This document shows, in pieces, positions 26,340 through 34,628 of a stretch of 64,000 bases of DNA. The stretch lies in the NCBI RefSeq assembly GCF_030815145.1, contig NZ_JAUSWJ010000001.1, forward strand, positions 2,232,001 through 2,296,000. The letters are read 5' to 3'. The position numbers were made by a program, and so were the translations under genes. The first letter of the stretch is position 1, and every line of letters starts with the position of its first letter. Source of the stretch: Kaistia geumhonensis (GTDB taxonomy: Bacteria > Pseudomonadota > Alphaproteobacteria > Rhizobiales > Kaistiaceae). The notes under the pieces were generated by a model that was not told the DNA's origin, did no database searches, and was given only the letters and a program-made list of their open reading frames with translations.

Positions 26340-26424
26340 GCCCAGATGGCGGAATTGGTAGACGCGCTGGTTTCAGGTACCAGTGACGCAAGTCGTGGAG
26401 GTTCGAGTCCTCTTCTGGGCACCA
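26340..26424 (+). tRNA. tRNA-Leu (anticodon CAG)
   Basis: Class II tRNA of 85 bases including an encoded CCA end. The acceptor stem GCCCAGA (26340-26346) pairs with TCTGGGC (26414-26420), followed by A-CCA. The anticodon stem CTGGT/ACCAG holds the loop TTCAGGT with anticodon CAG at 26374-26376, decoding CUG. A long variable arm (TGACGCAAGTCGTG) and the TTCGAGTCC T-loop are present. A strong terminator follows, so it is transcribed alone. Confidence 0.97.
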
Positions 26425-26467
26425 GCCATTCTCTAGAGTCCTGATTTCGATCGGGATTCGGGTTCAG

Positions 26468-26500
26468 CGCCCGCACCTTGAAAGAGGTGCGGGCGTTTTC
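26468..26500 (+). terminator. Rho-independent terminator after tRNA-Leu
   Basis: Perfect 11-base stem CGCCCGCACCT (26468-26478) / AGGTGCGGGCG (26485-26495), six-base loop, then TTTTC. Confidence 0.93.
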
Positions 26501-26705
26501 GTTTCCGGGGCCTGCCGGCCGCGGCGGGGGATTGCGTGTCGTCGGACGCGCCTTTCGCCGCGATGCCGTTTGCCAGGCGACGCGGACGCCCCGGACTTCG
26601 GCCTCCTTGCCGCGCGGCCATCGAAAGAGCAGGTGCCTCCCGCCGCGGCAGCGGCTAGCATGATCGCCGACAGCCGCGCCGTTGCGCGGCCTTGGGAAGG
26701 ACGAC

Positions 26706-28361
26706 ATGTCGGAAAGCACCGTGAATCCGCTGGCCGGGAAGCCGGTTCCCCAGACACTTCTTGCCAATATCCCGCGCCTGATGACGGCCTATTTCGCGCT
26801 GACGCCGGATCCTTCCGTGCCGACGCAGCGCGTCTCGTTCGGCACCTCCGGCCATCGCGGCTCGGCCTATGCCGCCGGATTCAACGAGGCGCATATCCTC
26901 GCGATCACGCAGGCGGTCTGCCTCTATCGCAAGAGCGCCGGAATCACCGGGCCCCTCTTCCTCGGCATGGACACGCATGCGCTCTCCGAAGCCGCGCTGA
27001 CGAGCGCCATCGAGGTCCTCGCCGCGAACGGCGTCGAGACCTTCATCGACGAGCATGGCGGGTACACCCCGACGCCCGTCATCTCGCATGCGATCCTCAC
27101 CTATAATCGCGGCCGCAGCGAAGGCCTCGCCGACGGCATCGTCATCAGCCCCTCGCACAATCCGCCCGACGAAGGTGGCTTCAAGTACAATCCCACCAAT
27201 GGCGGGCCGGCCGATGTCGACGTCACCGGCTGGATCGGCAAGGCGGCCAACGACTTCCTGGCCGCGAAGCTCGATGGCGTGCAGCGCATGCCCTATGCCC
27301 GGGCCCGCAAGGCCGCCTGCATCCATCCCTATGATTTCGTGACGCCCTATGTGGCGGACCTCGCCAATGTCGTCGACATGGACGCCATCCGCGCCTCGGG
27401 CGTCCGGATCGGCATCGATCCGCTCGGCGGCGCCGCCGTCCGCTACTGGCAGCCGACGATCGAGCGCTACGGCATCGCGGCGACCGTCGTGAACGACGTC
27501 GTCGACCCGACCTTCCGCTTCATGACCGCCGACTGGGACGGCAAGATCCGCATGGACTGCTCGTCGCCCTATGCGATGGCGCCGCTGATCGATCTGCGCG
27601 ACCGGTTCGACGTCGCCTTCGCCAACGATACCGACGCAGACCGGCACGGCATCGTGACGCCGACCGGCGGGCTCATGAATCCCAACGCCTTCCTCGCCGC
27701 CGCCGTCGCCTATCTCTGCGGCAACCGGCCCGCGTGGAGCCCGGCGAGCGGGATCGGCAAGACCATCGTCTCCAGCAGCATGATCGACCGCGTCGCCGCC
27801 AAGATGGGCCGCCGGCTCGTCGAGGTGCCGGTCGGCTTCAAATGGTTCAGCAAGGGCCTGATCGACGGCTCGCTCGCCTTCGGCGGCGAGGAGAGCGCCG
27901 GCGCATCCTTCCTGCGCCGCGACGGCTCCGTCTGGACCACGGACAAGGACGGCATCATCATGGGCCTGCTCGCCGCCGAGATCACGGCGCGGACCGGGCA
28001 GGATCCCAGTCAGTTCTATGCCTCGACGACCGCCGATCTCGGCCAGTCCTTCTATGCGCGCATCGACGCGCCGGCCACGACCGCCCAGAAGGCCGTTCTC
28101 GCCAGGCTCGATCCCTCCAGGGTCGAGGCGGGCGAACTCGCGGGATCGCCGATCGAAGCGAAGCTCGCCCGCGCGCCGGGCAACAACGAGCCGATCGGCG
28201 GCCTCAAGGTCGCGACCGCCAAGGGCTGGTTCGCCGCCCGGCCCTCGGGAACCGAGGAGGTCTACAAGATCTACGCCGAGAGCTTCGTCAGCGCGGATCA
28301 TCTGAAGGAAATCCAGGCGGACGCGCAGGCGCTCGTCTCGCGGGTGTTCGAGGCGGCCTGA
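26706..28361 (+). CDS. pgm: Phosphoglucomutase (alpha-D-glucose phosphate specific)
   Basis: Enzyme of 551 residues interconverting glucose 1- and 6-phosphate, supplying glycogen, glucan and LPS precursors. The catalytic phosphoserine is in ISPSHNPPDEGGFKYNP near residue 150. The metal-binding loop is NDTDADRHG, the sugar-binding loop GGEESAGASF, and the phosphate-binding loop ARPSGTEEVYKIY is near the C-terminus. The length fits the E. coli Pgm type (about 546). The ATG at 26706 follows a GGGAAGG site. The 205 bases between the upstream terminator and this gene hold no recognisable element. Confidence 0.95.
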   Translation: MSESTVNPLAGKPVPQTLLANIPRLMTAYFALTPDPSVPTQRVSFGTSGHRGSAYAAGFNEAHILAITQAVCLYRKSAGITGPLFLGMDTHALSEAALTSAIEVLAANGVETFIDEHGGYTPTPVISHAILTYNRGRSEGLADGIVISPSHNPPDEGGFKYNPTNGGPADVDVTGWIGKAANDFLAAKLDGVQRMPYARARKAACIHPYDFVTPYVADLANVVDMDAIRASGVRIGIDPLGGAAVRYWQPTIERYGIAATVVNDVVDPTFRFMTADWDGKIRMDCSSPYAMAPLIDLRDRFDVAFANDTDADRHGIVTPTGGLMNPNAFLAAAVAYLCGNRPAWSPASGIGKTIVSSSMIDRVAAKMGRRLVEVPVGFKWFSKGLIDGSLAFGGEESAGASFLRRDGSVWTTDKDGIIMGLLAAEITARTGQDPSQFYASTTADLGQSFYARIDAPATTAQKAVLARLDPSRVEAGELAGSPIEAKLARAPGNNEPIGGLKVATAKGWFAARPSGTEEVYKIYAESFVSADHLKEIQADAQALVSRVFEAA

Positions 28362-28411
28362 TCCTCGCGGCGTCCGCCGTTCAGAGCCGCCTCCGCGAAG
28401 GAGCACGCCCG

Positions 28412-29320
28412 ATGCTGCATGCGCGCATGCTGCGCTATCTGGACGAGGTCGCCCGATGCGGTTCGATCCGCAAGGCGGCGGCCAAGCTCAACGTCGCCTC
28501 CTCGGCGGTGAACCGGCAGATCATCGCGCTGGAGGAAGAGCTCGGCACGCCGCTTTTCGAGCGGCTGTCGCACGGGCTGCGCCTGACGGCGGCGGGCGAG
28601 ATCATGATCGCCCACATCCGCAAGACGCTGAAGGACTATCAGTGGAGCTCGGAGCGGATCGACCGGCTTCGCGACCACCACTTCCCCTCGGCCTCGATCG
28701 CGACGGTCGGGGGGCTCGCCTGCGACCTGCTCGCCAAGGCGCTGATGCAGCTGCGGGCCGAGCGGCCGTTTACGCGCCTCTTCGTCAGCGTCATGGACGC
28801 CGAGGACATCATGGGCCTGGTGGCGGCCGGCGATTTCGATCTCGGCTTCGCCTTCGACCTGCCGGATTTCGGCGGCGTGACCCGCGCCGCCTCGCTCCGC
28901 ACGCGCTACGGCGCCGTGATGGTGCCGAACCATCCGCTGGCACGCGAGAGCGCCGTTCGCGTGAGCGCGCTGCGCGACTATCCGCTCATCGCGCCGCATG
29001 TCGGCGTGCTGATCCGCGACCAGTTCGACGATGCCTGCCACCGGAACGACATCCATATCGATCCGGTCGTCGAATCCGACTCCTTCGAGTTCCTCCGCCA
29101 GTTCGCACTCTCGAACAATGGCGTCGCGCTGCTCAACGAGCTCGATGTCGACGACAGCCTGCGCAAGGGAACGCTCGTCTTCATCCCGATCGTCGAGCTG
29201 AAGGGCAAGACACAGACCATCTCGGTCGTGCACCGGACGCGCGGGGCGCTGGAGCCGCTGCCGGGCCTCGTCGTCGAGCGGCTGTCGCTGCTGCTCGACG
29301 AGCGACGAGGCAGCGGCTGA
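28412..29320 (+). CDS. LysR family transcriptional regulator
   Basis: Regulator of 302 residues. A winged HTH lies at about 1-65 (CGSIRKAAAKLNVASSAVNRQI), with a C-terminal effector-binding domain of the PBP2 type. It is on the same strand as, and 109 bases ahead of, the ECF transporter operon, unlike the usual divergent LysR layout. It starts 50 bases after pgm behind a GAAGGAG site. Control of the ECF/NTF2/flavoprotein operon is the natural guess; no LysR box (T-N11-A) was clearly recognised. Confidence 0.88.
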   Translation: MLHARMLRYLDEVARCGSIRKAAAKLNVASSAVNRQIIALEEELGTPLFERLSHGLRLTAAGEIMIAHIRKTLKDYQWSSERIDRLRDHHFPSASIATVGGLACDLLAKALMQLRAERPFTRLFVSVMDAEDIMGLVAAGDFDLGFAFDLPDFGGVTRAASLRTRYGAVMVPNHPLARESAVRVSALRDYPLIAPHVGVLIRDQFDDACHRNDIHIDPVVESDSFEFLRQFALSNNGVALLNELDVDDSLRKGTLVFIPIVELKGKTQTISVVHRTRGALEPLPGLVVERLSLLLDERRGSG

Positions 29321-29429
29321 TGCCTTTTGGGTCCAGGGCCGCGCTCGAAACGATGCTTTGAGAACGGCGGCCGTGCGCGCACCATTCCTCCGACGGCAAA
29401 AAGCCGCGGCGGGGAACCAGGGTGCGAAC

Positions 29430-30206
29430 ATGGCTTTCGAGACGGAGCAACCACGGGTCATCAAGGTATCGGGCGGTGTGTCGATCGGCGGTGCGCCGGT
29501 CTCCTACACCGCCTTCATGGCGGCGCTCGTCGCCATTCTGGCATTCGTTCCGGCCTCGATCGTGGTCGGCGGCATGGGCGGCGGCTGGCCGCTGCACGAC
29601 GTGGTGCATCCCCTGCTCGGCCTCCTGCTGGGGCCGATCGCAGGGCCGATCGCCTCGGCCATCGGCATCCTGATCGGCGGCGTCATCGCGCCCTATACCA
29701 ATCTCGGCCCCTGGGCGCCGCTGATGGGCGCCATGAGCGCCTTCGCGGTCGGCATGGTCATGCAGCCGAACCGGTCGCTCTGGCTGGTGCCGTGGATCAT
29801 CACGCTCGCCGCCAACCTCATCTATCTCTGGCAGGCGATCTCCTTCGGCATCAGCTTCCCGCTCTGGCTCAGCAATGTCATCACCATCGACATCGCGCTG
29901 ATCCTGATCGCCATTCCGCAGCTCAGGAACTGGAGCATCGACCGGATCCGCACCGGCGGCATCGGGCTCAAGACCTATATCGGCTTCTTCGTCGTGTTCT
30001 TCTTCGGCTCGACGGCGGGCATCCAGCTCAACTGGGTCCCGTCCTTCGCGACCAATCCCTGGCCGGCGGAAGTCTGGCCGGTGCTGATCCCGATCATCGC
30101 GATCGAGCGCCTCGCCTTCAGCGCCGTGGGCGCCCTGATCGGCGTCGGCGTCGTCAGCGCGCTGCGCCGCTCGCCTCTCGCCAAGGCGACCATGGCGGGC
30201 TACTGA
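29430..30206 (+). CDS. ECF-type transporter substrate-binding (S-like) membrane component
   Basis: Integral membrane protein of 258 residues with about six hydrophobic segments, rich in Gly/Ala/Pro (HPLLGLLLGPIAGPIASAIG, GVIAPYTNLGPWAPLMGAM). Its place directly before a double-ATPase gene and an EcfT gene marks it as the substrate-capture component of an energy-coupling-factor importer. The arrangement (S, fused ATPase, T) is that of ykoEDC, which imports a thiamine precursor in Bacillus, but I see no TPP riboswitch. The substrate is unknown. The start gives MAFETEQPRV after a long Arg-rich non-homologous stretch. Confidence 0.7.
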   Translation: MAFETEQPRVIKVSGGVSIGGAPVSYTAFMAALVAILAFVPASIVVGGMGGGWPLHDVVHPLLGLLLGPIAGPIASAIGILIGGVIAPYTNLGPWAPLMGAMSAFAVGMVMQPNRSLWLVPWIITLAANLIYLWQAISFGISFPLWLSNVITIDIALILIAIPQLRNWSIDRIRTGGIGLKTYIGFFVVFFFGSTAGIQLNWVPSFATNPWPAEVWPVLIPIIAIERLAFSAVGALIGVGVVSALRRSPLAKATMAGY

Positions 30207-30208
30207 GC

Positions 30209-31978
30209 ATGGCGGCCGAGGACGGTCAGACGACGGACGGGCGGCCCGGGCCGCTCGTCACCTTCGAGCGTGTCGGCTATGCCTATCCCGGCGCGACGCG
30301 CCGGGCGCTCGACGGGCTCGACATGACGATCGCGCGCGGCGAGTTCGTCGGCATCGTCGGCGCGACGGGGGCAGGCAAGTCGACGCTCTGCCTGACGCTC
30401 AACGGCATCGTTCCCCAGTTCTTCGGCGGCTCCTTCTTCGGAACGGTCAGGATCGCCGGCAGCGACACGCTGGAGACGCCGACGAGCCGGCTGGCCGCGA
30501 CCGTCGGCATGGTGTTCGAAGACCCCGAGACGCAGATCACGGCGACCACCGTCGAGGGCGAGGTCGCCTTCGCGCTCGAAAATCTCAAGGTTCCGACGGC
30601 GTTGATGCAGGTCCGCGTCGCCGAGGCGCTCAAGGCGGTCGGCCTCGCCGGACTCGAGCGGAAGCATCCCGCCCGCCTTTCCGGCGGACAGAAACAGCGG
30701 CTCGCCATCGCCTCGGCGCTGGCGCTCTCGCCCGATTGCATCGTGCTCGACGAGCCGACCTCGCAGCTCGATCCGGTCGGCACGGCCGAGGTCTTCGCGC
30801 TGCTCTCCCGCCTCAACCGCGAGCGCGGCATCACGATCATCGTGGCGAGCCATGCGAGCGAGGAACTCGCGGCGGCGGCGACGCGCATCCTGCTGCTTTC
30901 GGGTGGGCGCATCGTCCGCGACGGCAGCCCGCGCGCGGTTCTCGGCGACGTCGCGCTGCTCAAGGCGCATGACGTGCGGCCGCCCGACATCGCCCAGGCC
31001 TTCGCGGCGGTCGCGTCGCGGCTCATGCCGGGGACGCCGCCGCTCGCCCCGATCACGCTCGGCGAGGCGCCCGGCGCCTTCGCGCCTTTCGCTCCTGCCT
31101 TCGCCGCGGCGGCGCTCCCGCCCGCCGACCGGTCGTCCCCCTCCGGCGCGCCGGTTCTGGAGGCGGTCGGCGTCTCGCATGTCTATCCGGACGGAACCGC
31201 GGCGCTGAGGGGCGTCGACCTCTCCATCCGGCGCGGCGAGTTCGTCGCGCTGGGCGGCCGCAACGGCTGCGGCAAGTCCACGCTGATCCGCCACTTCCTG
31301 CACCTGCTCTCTCCGACCGGCGGCACCGTGCGGGTTGACGGCAGCGACGTCGCGGGCCTGAAGATCAGCGATCTCGCGCGGCGCATCGGCTATGTCGCGC
31401 AGAACGCGCACCAGCAGCTCTTCTGCGACAGCGTCCGCGAGGAAGTGGCCTTCGCGCTGACGCTCATGAAGCGCCCGAAAGGCGAGATCGACGCCGCCGT
31501 CCATTTCGCGCTGGAGGCGATGCGCCTTTCCGATCTCGCCGACCGCCATCCAGCCTCGCTCAGCCGCGGCGACCGGCTGCGCCTCGCGATCGCCGCGACG
31601 CTCGCGCCAGGGCCGGACATGCTGATCTTCGACGAGCCGACCACCGGGCAGGACTGGGCGGGCGCGCTCGCCATCCTCGACATCTGCCGCAGCCTGAACG
31701 CGATCGGCAAGACCGTGCTGCTCGTCACGCATCACCTCTACCTGCTCGCCGGCTACGCCGAACGCCTCGTGGTGATGGCGCAGGGCCGCGTCGTGCTCGA
31801 CGGGCCGCTCGACGAGGTTCTCTATTCCGGTCCCGCCCTCGCCGCGGCCTCGCTCGCGCCGCCGCAGACGGTCAGCTTCGCGGCGGGGCTCGAGGGCTTT
31901 GCCGCCGGCGGGATGCGGCCGCTCTCGCCCGCCGCCCTCGCCGCGCTGGTGGAATCCGTTGCCGGAGGCATCCGATGA
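30209..31978 (+). CDS. ECF transporter double ATPase (fused EcfA-type)
   Basis: Protein of 589 residues with two ABC ATPase domains. The first has Walker A GATGAGKSTL (about residue 51), signature LSGGQKQRLAIASAL and Walker B DCIVLDEPTSQLD. The second has Walker A GGRNGCGKSTL (about 351), signature LSRGDRLRLAIAATL and Walker B DMLIFDEPTTGQD. An Ala/Pro-rich linker of about 60 residues joins them. The second signature is degenerate (LSRGD), so only one of the two ATP sites may be fully canonical. It starts two bases after the S-component stop and overlaps the T-component by four bases. Confidence 0.88.
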   Translation: MAAEDGQTTDGRPGPLVTFERVGYAYPGATRRALDGLDMTIARGEFVGIVGATGAGKSTLCLTLNGIVPQFFGGSFFGTVRIAGSDTLETPTSRLAATVGMVFEDPETQITATTVEGEVAFALENLKVPTALMQVRVAEALKAVGLAGLERKHPARLSGGQKQRLAIASALALSPDCIVLDEPTSQLDPVGTAEVFALLSRLNRERGITIIVASHASEELAAAATRILLLSGGRIVRDGSPRAVLGDVALLKAHDVRPPDIAQAFAAVASRLMPGTPPLAPITLGEAPGAFAPFAPAFAAAALPPADRSSPSGAPVLEAVGVSHVYPDGTAALRGVDLSIRRGEFVALGGRNGCGKSTLIRHFLHLLSPTGGTVRVDGSDVAGLKISDLARRIGYVAQNAHQQLFCDSVREEVAFALTLMKRPKGEIDAAVHFALEAMRLSDLADRHPASLSRGDRLRLAIAATLAPGPDMLIFDEPTTGQDWAGALAILDICRSLNAIGKTVLLVTHHLYLLAGYAERLVVMAQGRVVLDGPLDEVLYSGPALAAASLAPPQTVSFAAGLEGFAAGGMRPLSPAALAALVESVAGGIR

Positions 31979-32802
31979 CCGCCGCCGACAGCATCGTCCA
32001 GCTTCCGGCCGGCCGCTTCGCGGCCATCGATTTCCGCGTCAAGCTCGTCCTGCTCCTCCTCGCCAGCACGCTCATCTTCGTCTGGAACAATCTCCTCGCG
32101 CAGGGGCTGCTGCTCGGCTTCACCATCGCCCTGATGCTCGCCGCCGCGACGCCTCTTGCGACGATCTGGCGCCTCATCCGCCTCACGCTGCCGGCGCTCG
32201 TCCTCATCGTCGTGATCCAGGGGCTGTGGAGCCCGTTCGGGATCCATCCGGTCTTCACGCTGCCGCAAGGGCTGCCGCTGCTCGGCGGCGCGCATGTCTT
32301 CACCGTCGAGGGGCTGTTGTTCGGCCTTGTCGTCTGCTGCCGCATCCTCGTGCCGCTGCTCGCCTTCCAGCTCGTCTTCATGACGACGGAGGCGAACGAC
32401 ATCGTGCTCGGGCTCACGCGGCTGCGCGTGCCCTACCGCGTGGCGCTGCTCTTCTCGACCACCTTCCGCTTCGTGCCGCTGCTGCTCGAGGAGTTCCAGG
32501 CGATCAAGGATGCGCAGCGGCTGCGCGGCATCGATCTCGACAGCTTCGGCATGGTCAGGAAGCTCGTCGCCATGGGGCGCATGCTGGTGCCGCTGATCAC
32601 CGGCTGCCTCGCCAAGGCGCAGGCGATGGAGATTGCGCTGCAGGCCCGCGCCTTCACCGGCTCGCCCGACCGGACCCAGCTTCATCCCGGCCGCGAGAAG
32701 CTGACGGCGGCCCAGCGGGCGATGATCGCGCTTGCGCTTCTCTTCTGGGCCGCCGCGATCGTGGCCCGCATCGCATTTGGAATGGGAGGATCGGTTCTTT
32801 GA
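31975..32802 (+). CDS. ECF transporter transmembrane component EcfT
   Basis: Membrane scaffold of 275 residues with about five hydrophobic segments. It couples ATP hydrolysis to the S component. The cytoplasmic coupling helices with AQRLRGIDLDS and LQARAFTGSPDR carry the Arg-containing X-R-X motifs of EcfT proteins. It overlaps the ATPase gene (ATGA) and the next gene (TTGA), so production of all subunits is linked. Confidence 0.88.
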   Translation: MTAADSIVQLPAGRFAAIDFRVKLVLLLLASTLIFVWNNLLAQGLLLGFTIALMLAAATPLATIWRLIRLTLPALVLIVVIQGLWSPFGIHPVFTLPQGLPLLGGAHVFTVEGLLFGLVVCCRILVPLLAFQLVFMTTEANDIVLGLTRLRVPYRVALLFSTTFRFVPLLLEEFQAIKDAQRLRGIDLDSFGMVRKLVAMGRMLVPLITGCLAKAQAMEIALQARAFTGSPDRTQLHPGREKLTAAQRAMIALALLFWAAAIVARIAFGMGGSVL

Positions 32803-33245
32803 CCGGGAAGGACTTTAACGACGAGGCCACGCTGCGCGCCATGCTGGAGCGCCAGGCCGACGCCTGGAAGACGGGCGATTTCACCCTCGCGAGCGACGAC
32901 TGGCACCCGAACGGGGTGCTCACGGCGCCGGGCAATCGCGTGCCCTTCGACGCGCTCGCCGGGACGATCCGGCGCTTTCATGACGATTTCGTGGATCTCG
33001 AGGTGACGATCACCAACGCCTTCGCCTCGCCCGACGGGACGAAGATCGCCTTCGAATGGCTGTGGACCGTTTCGCGGCGCAGCGACGGGGCGCGCAGCGC
33101 CACCCCGGACGCGATCATCGTCGATCTCGAGGATGGCAAGATCCTCGAATGGCGCGAGTATTTCGATACTGCCGCCGCCGTCGAGGACTATCACGGCAAG
33201 GAGACCGGCAACGAGGGCACGCCCGGAGGCGACGCAGCGCCGTGA
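32799..33245 (+). CDS. SnoaL/NTF2-like protein
   Basis: Cytoplasmic protein of 148 residues with an NTF2-like cone fold: a helical start (ATLRAMLERQADAWKTGDF) and beta strands ending IIVDLEDGKILEWREYFD, a SnoaL-type signature. Such proteins bind small hydrophobic compounds or act as isomerases or hydrolases. The only good start is TTG 32799, overlapping the EcfT stop, with GGGAGGA eight bases ahead. Being coupled to an importer suggests it acts on the imported compound. Confidence 0.75.
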   Translation: MTGKDFNDEATLRAMLERQADAWKTGDFTLASDDWHPNGVLTAPGNRVPFDALAGTIRRFHDDFVDLEVTITNAFASPDGTKIAFEWLWTVSRRSDGARSATPDAIIVDLEDGKILEWREYFDTAAAVEDYHGKETGNEGTPGGDAAP

Positions 33246-33835
33246 ATGTCCTCGTCGTCTATTGCCATCCGTCGAGCGGCAGCTTCACGGCGGCCGTCCG
33301 CGACACCGTGATCGCCGCGCTCGGCGAGGCCGGGCACGCCTTTGCCGAGATCGATCTCTATGGCGAGGGCTTCAATCCGGTGATGAGCGCCGAGGAGCGC
33401 GCGGGCTATCACGACGAGACGACCAATCTCGCGCCCTTCGCCGAGCATGCCCGTCTGCTGCGCTGGGCGGAGACGGTCGTCTTCGTCTATCCGACCTGGT
33501 GGTATGGGCCGCCGGCGATGCTCAAAGGCTGGCTGGAGCGCGTGATGGTGCCGGGCTTCGCGTTCAAGATGCCGACGAAGCATCGGGGCTCGCGGCCCAA
33601 TCTCACCAATATCCGCCGCCTGCTCGTGTTCACCACCTGCGGCGCGACGCCCTTCGTCAGCTGGATCATGGGCCAGCCGGGCCGCAAGACTCTGCTGCGC
33701 GGCTTCCGGTCGGTCTGCCATGTCCGCTGCCGCACCGGCTTCATGGCGCTCTACAAGATGGACAGCGTCAGCGAAGAGGCAAGGCGCCGCCACCTCGCCC
33801 GCGTCCGGCGCACCGTGCTCGCGCTCCGATCCTGA
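33242..33835 (+). CDS. Flavodoxin-like NAD(P)H:quinone oxidoreductase family protein
   Basis: Protein of 197 residues of the NQO1/KefF-like flavodoxin-fold family. FMN/FAD phosphate binding is at YCHPSSGSFTAAV (about 7-19), and the flavin loop is YPTWWYGPPAMLKGWLERV. The GTG start at 33242 overlaps the stop of the NTF2-like gene (GTGA). It probably reduces a quinone or aromatic compound, so together with the preceding genes it suggests uptake and reduction of a ring compound, by inference. A bulged hairpin follows (33837-33862). Confidence 0.8.
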   Translation: MNVLVVYCHPSSGSFTAAVRDTVIAALGEAGHAFAEIDLYGEGFNPVMSAEERAGYHDETTNLAPFAEHARLLRWAETVVFVYPTWWYGPPAMLKGWLERVMVPGFAFKMPTKHRGSRPNLTNIRRLLVFTTCGATPFVSWIMGQPGRKTLLRGFRSVCHVRCRTGFMALYKMDSVSEEARRRHLARVRRTVLALRS

Positions 33836-33836
33836 T

Positions 33837-33862
33837 CGAGGGGGCGGCCTCCCCGCCCCTCG
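33837..33862 (+). terminator. Hairpin ending the ECF operon
   Basis: CGAGGGG at 33837-33843 can pair with CCCCTCG near 33857-33862 with a further G/C stem inside; no T-run follows. The 198 bases from here to the cupin gene show no clear element. Confidence 0.4.
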
Positions 33863-34060
33863 TCCCGCGCAGCCCTCCGCCAGCGGCGCGGCTGAAAAGC
33901 GTCAACGCTGCCTGCAAGGGTCGCAGCCTCTCCCCGCCCGACATGGCCAATCGATTTGAACGCGATCCACCGGGAGGCTAAGACAAGGCCGGGAGGACCG
34001 GCGGGAGCGGAGGCGTCCGCCGGCCGGTCGAGATATCCGCCGCGACGGAGGAGGGAGCGA

Positions 34061-34588
34061 ATGCCGCTCGAACATGCGGACGAGAATCCGCGCATTCCCT
34101 ATCAGTATCCGAACCCGCCCGATGCGCTTGCGGAGATCGTGATCCCGAAGGCGATTCCGGAGGACGACCGGCTTTGGGTGCCGCAGGCCGACAATGTCTG
34201 GTTCCGGCCGCTCTGCCTCAACCGCTCGCAGGGCTACTGGATGAACCTCCTGAAGGTCCGGAAGGCCGGCGTGCTGTCGCGACACCGCCATCCGCAGTCG
34301 GTGCACGGCTTCGTGCTGAAGGGCCGCTGGCACTATCTCGAGCATGACTGGATGGCCGAGGAAGGCAGCTACGTCTTCGAGCCGCCGGGCGAGACGCACA
34401 CGCTCGTGGTGCCGGAGGGCGTCGAGGAAATGATCACCTATTTCCAGGTCAACGGCATCATGTACTACGTCGACCCGTGGGGGAGGCCGCTCGGCTACGA
34501 GGACGTCTTCACCAAGATCGACATGTGCCGCCGCCATTTCGCGGATGTCGGCCTCGGCGCGGATTTCGCCGACCAGTTCATCCGCTGA
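34061..34588 (+). CDS. Cupin-domain protein (2,4'-dihydroxyacetophenone dioxygenase-like)
   Basis: Protein of 175 residues. The cupin metal site is visible as RHRHPQSVHGFVLKG (first motif, near residue 71) and PPGETHTLVVPEG (second motif). The whole resembles the 2,4'-dihydroxyacetophenone dioxygenase/acetylacetone-cleaving group, which use iron to cut carbon-carbon bonds. The start follows a GGAGGAGGGAGCG site. The next gene, an SDR, follows after 40 bases, so they form a two-gene unit that may degrade an aromatic or diketone. Confidence 0.72.
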   Translation: MPLEHADENPRIPYQYPNPPDALAEIVIPKAIPEDDRLWVPQADNVWFRPLCLNRSQGYWMNLLKVRKAGVLSRHRHPQSVHGFVLKGRWHYLEHDWMAEEGSYVFEPPGETHTLVVPEGVEEMITYFQVNGIMYYVDPWGRPLGYEDVFTKIDMCRRHFADVGLGADFADQFIR

Positions 34589-34628
34589 CGGCCTCCCGCC
34601 GCCCTCCACCCGAAAGACAGGTCAACGC

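Noticed and set aside
29321-29429. TPP riboswitch expected from the ykoEDC-like layout of the ECF operon
   Set aside because: No CTGAGA or ACCTGAT-type blocks are present in the leader or in the preceding gap.
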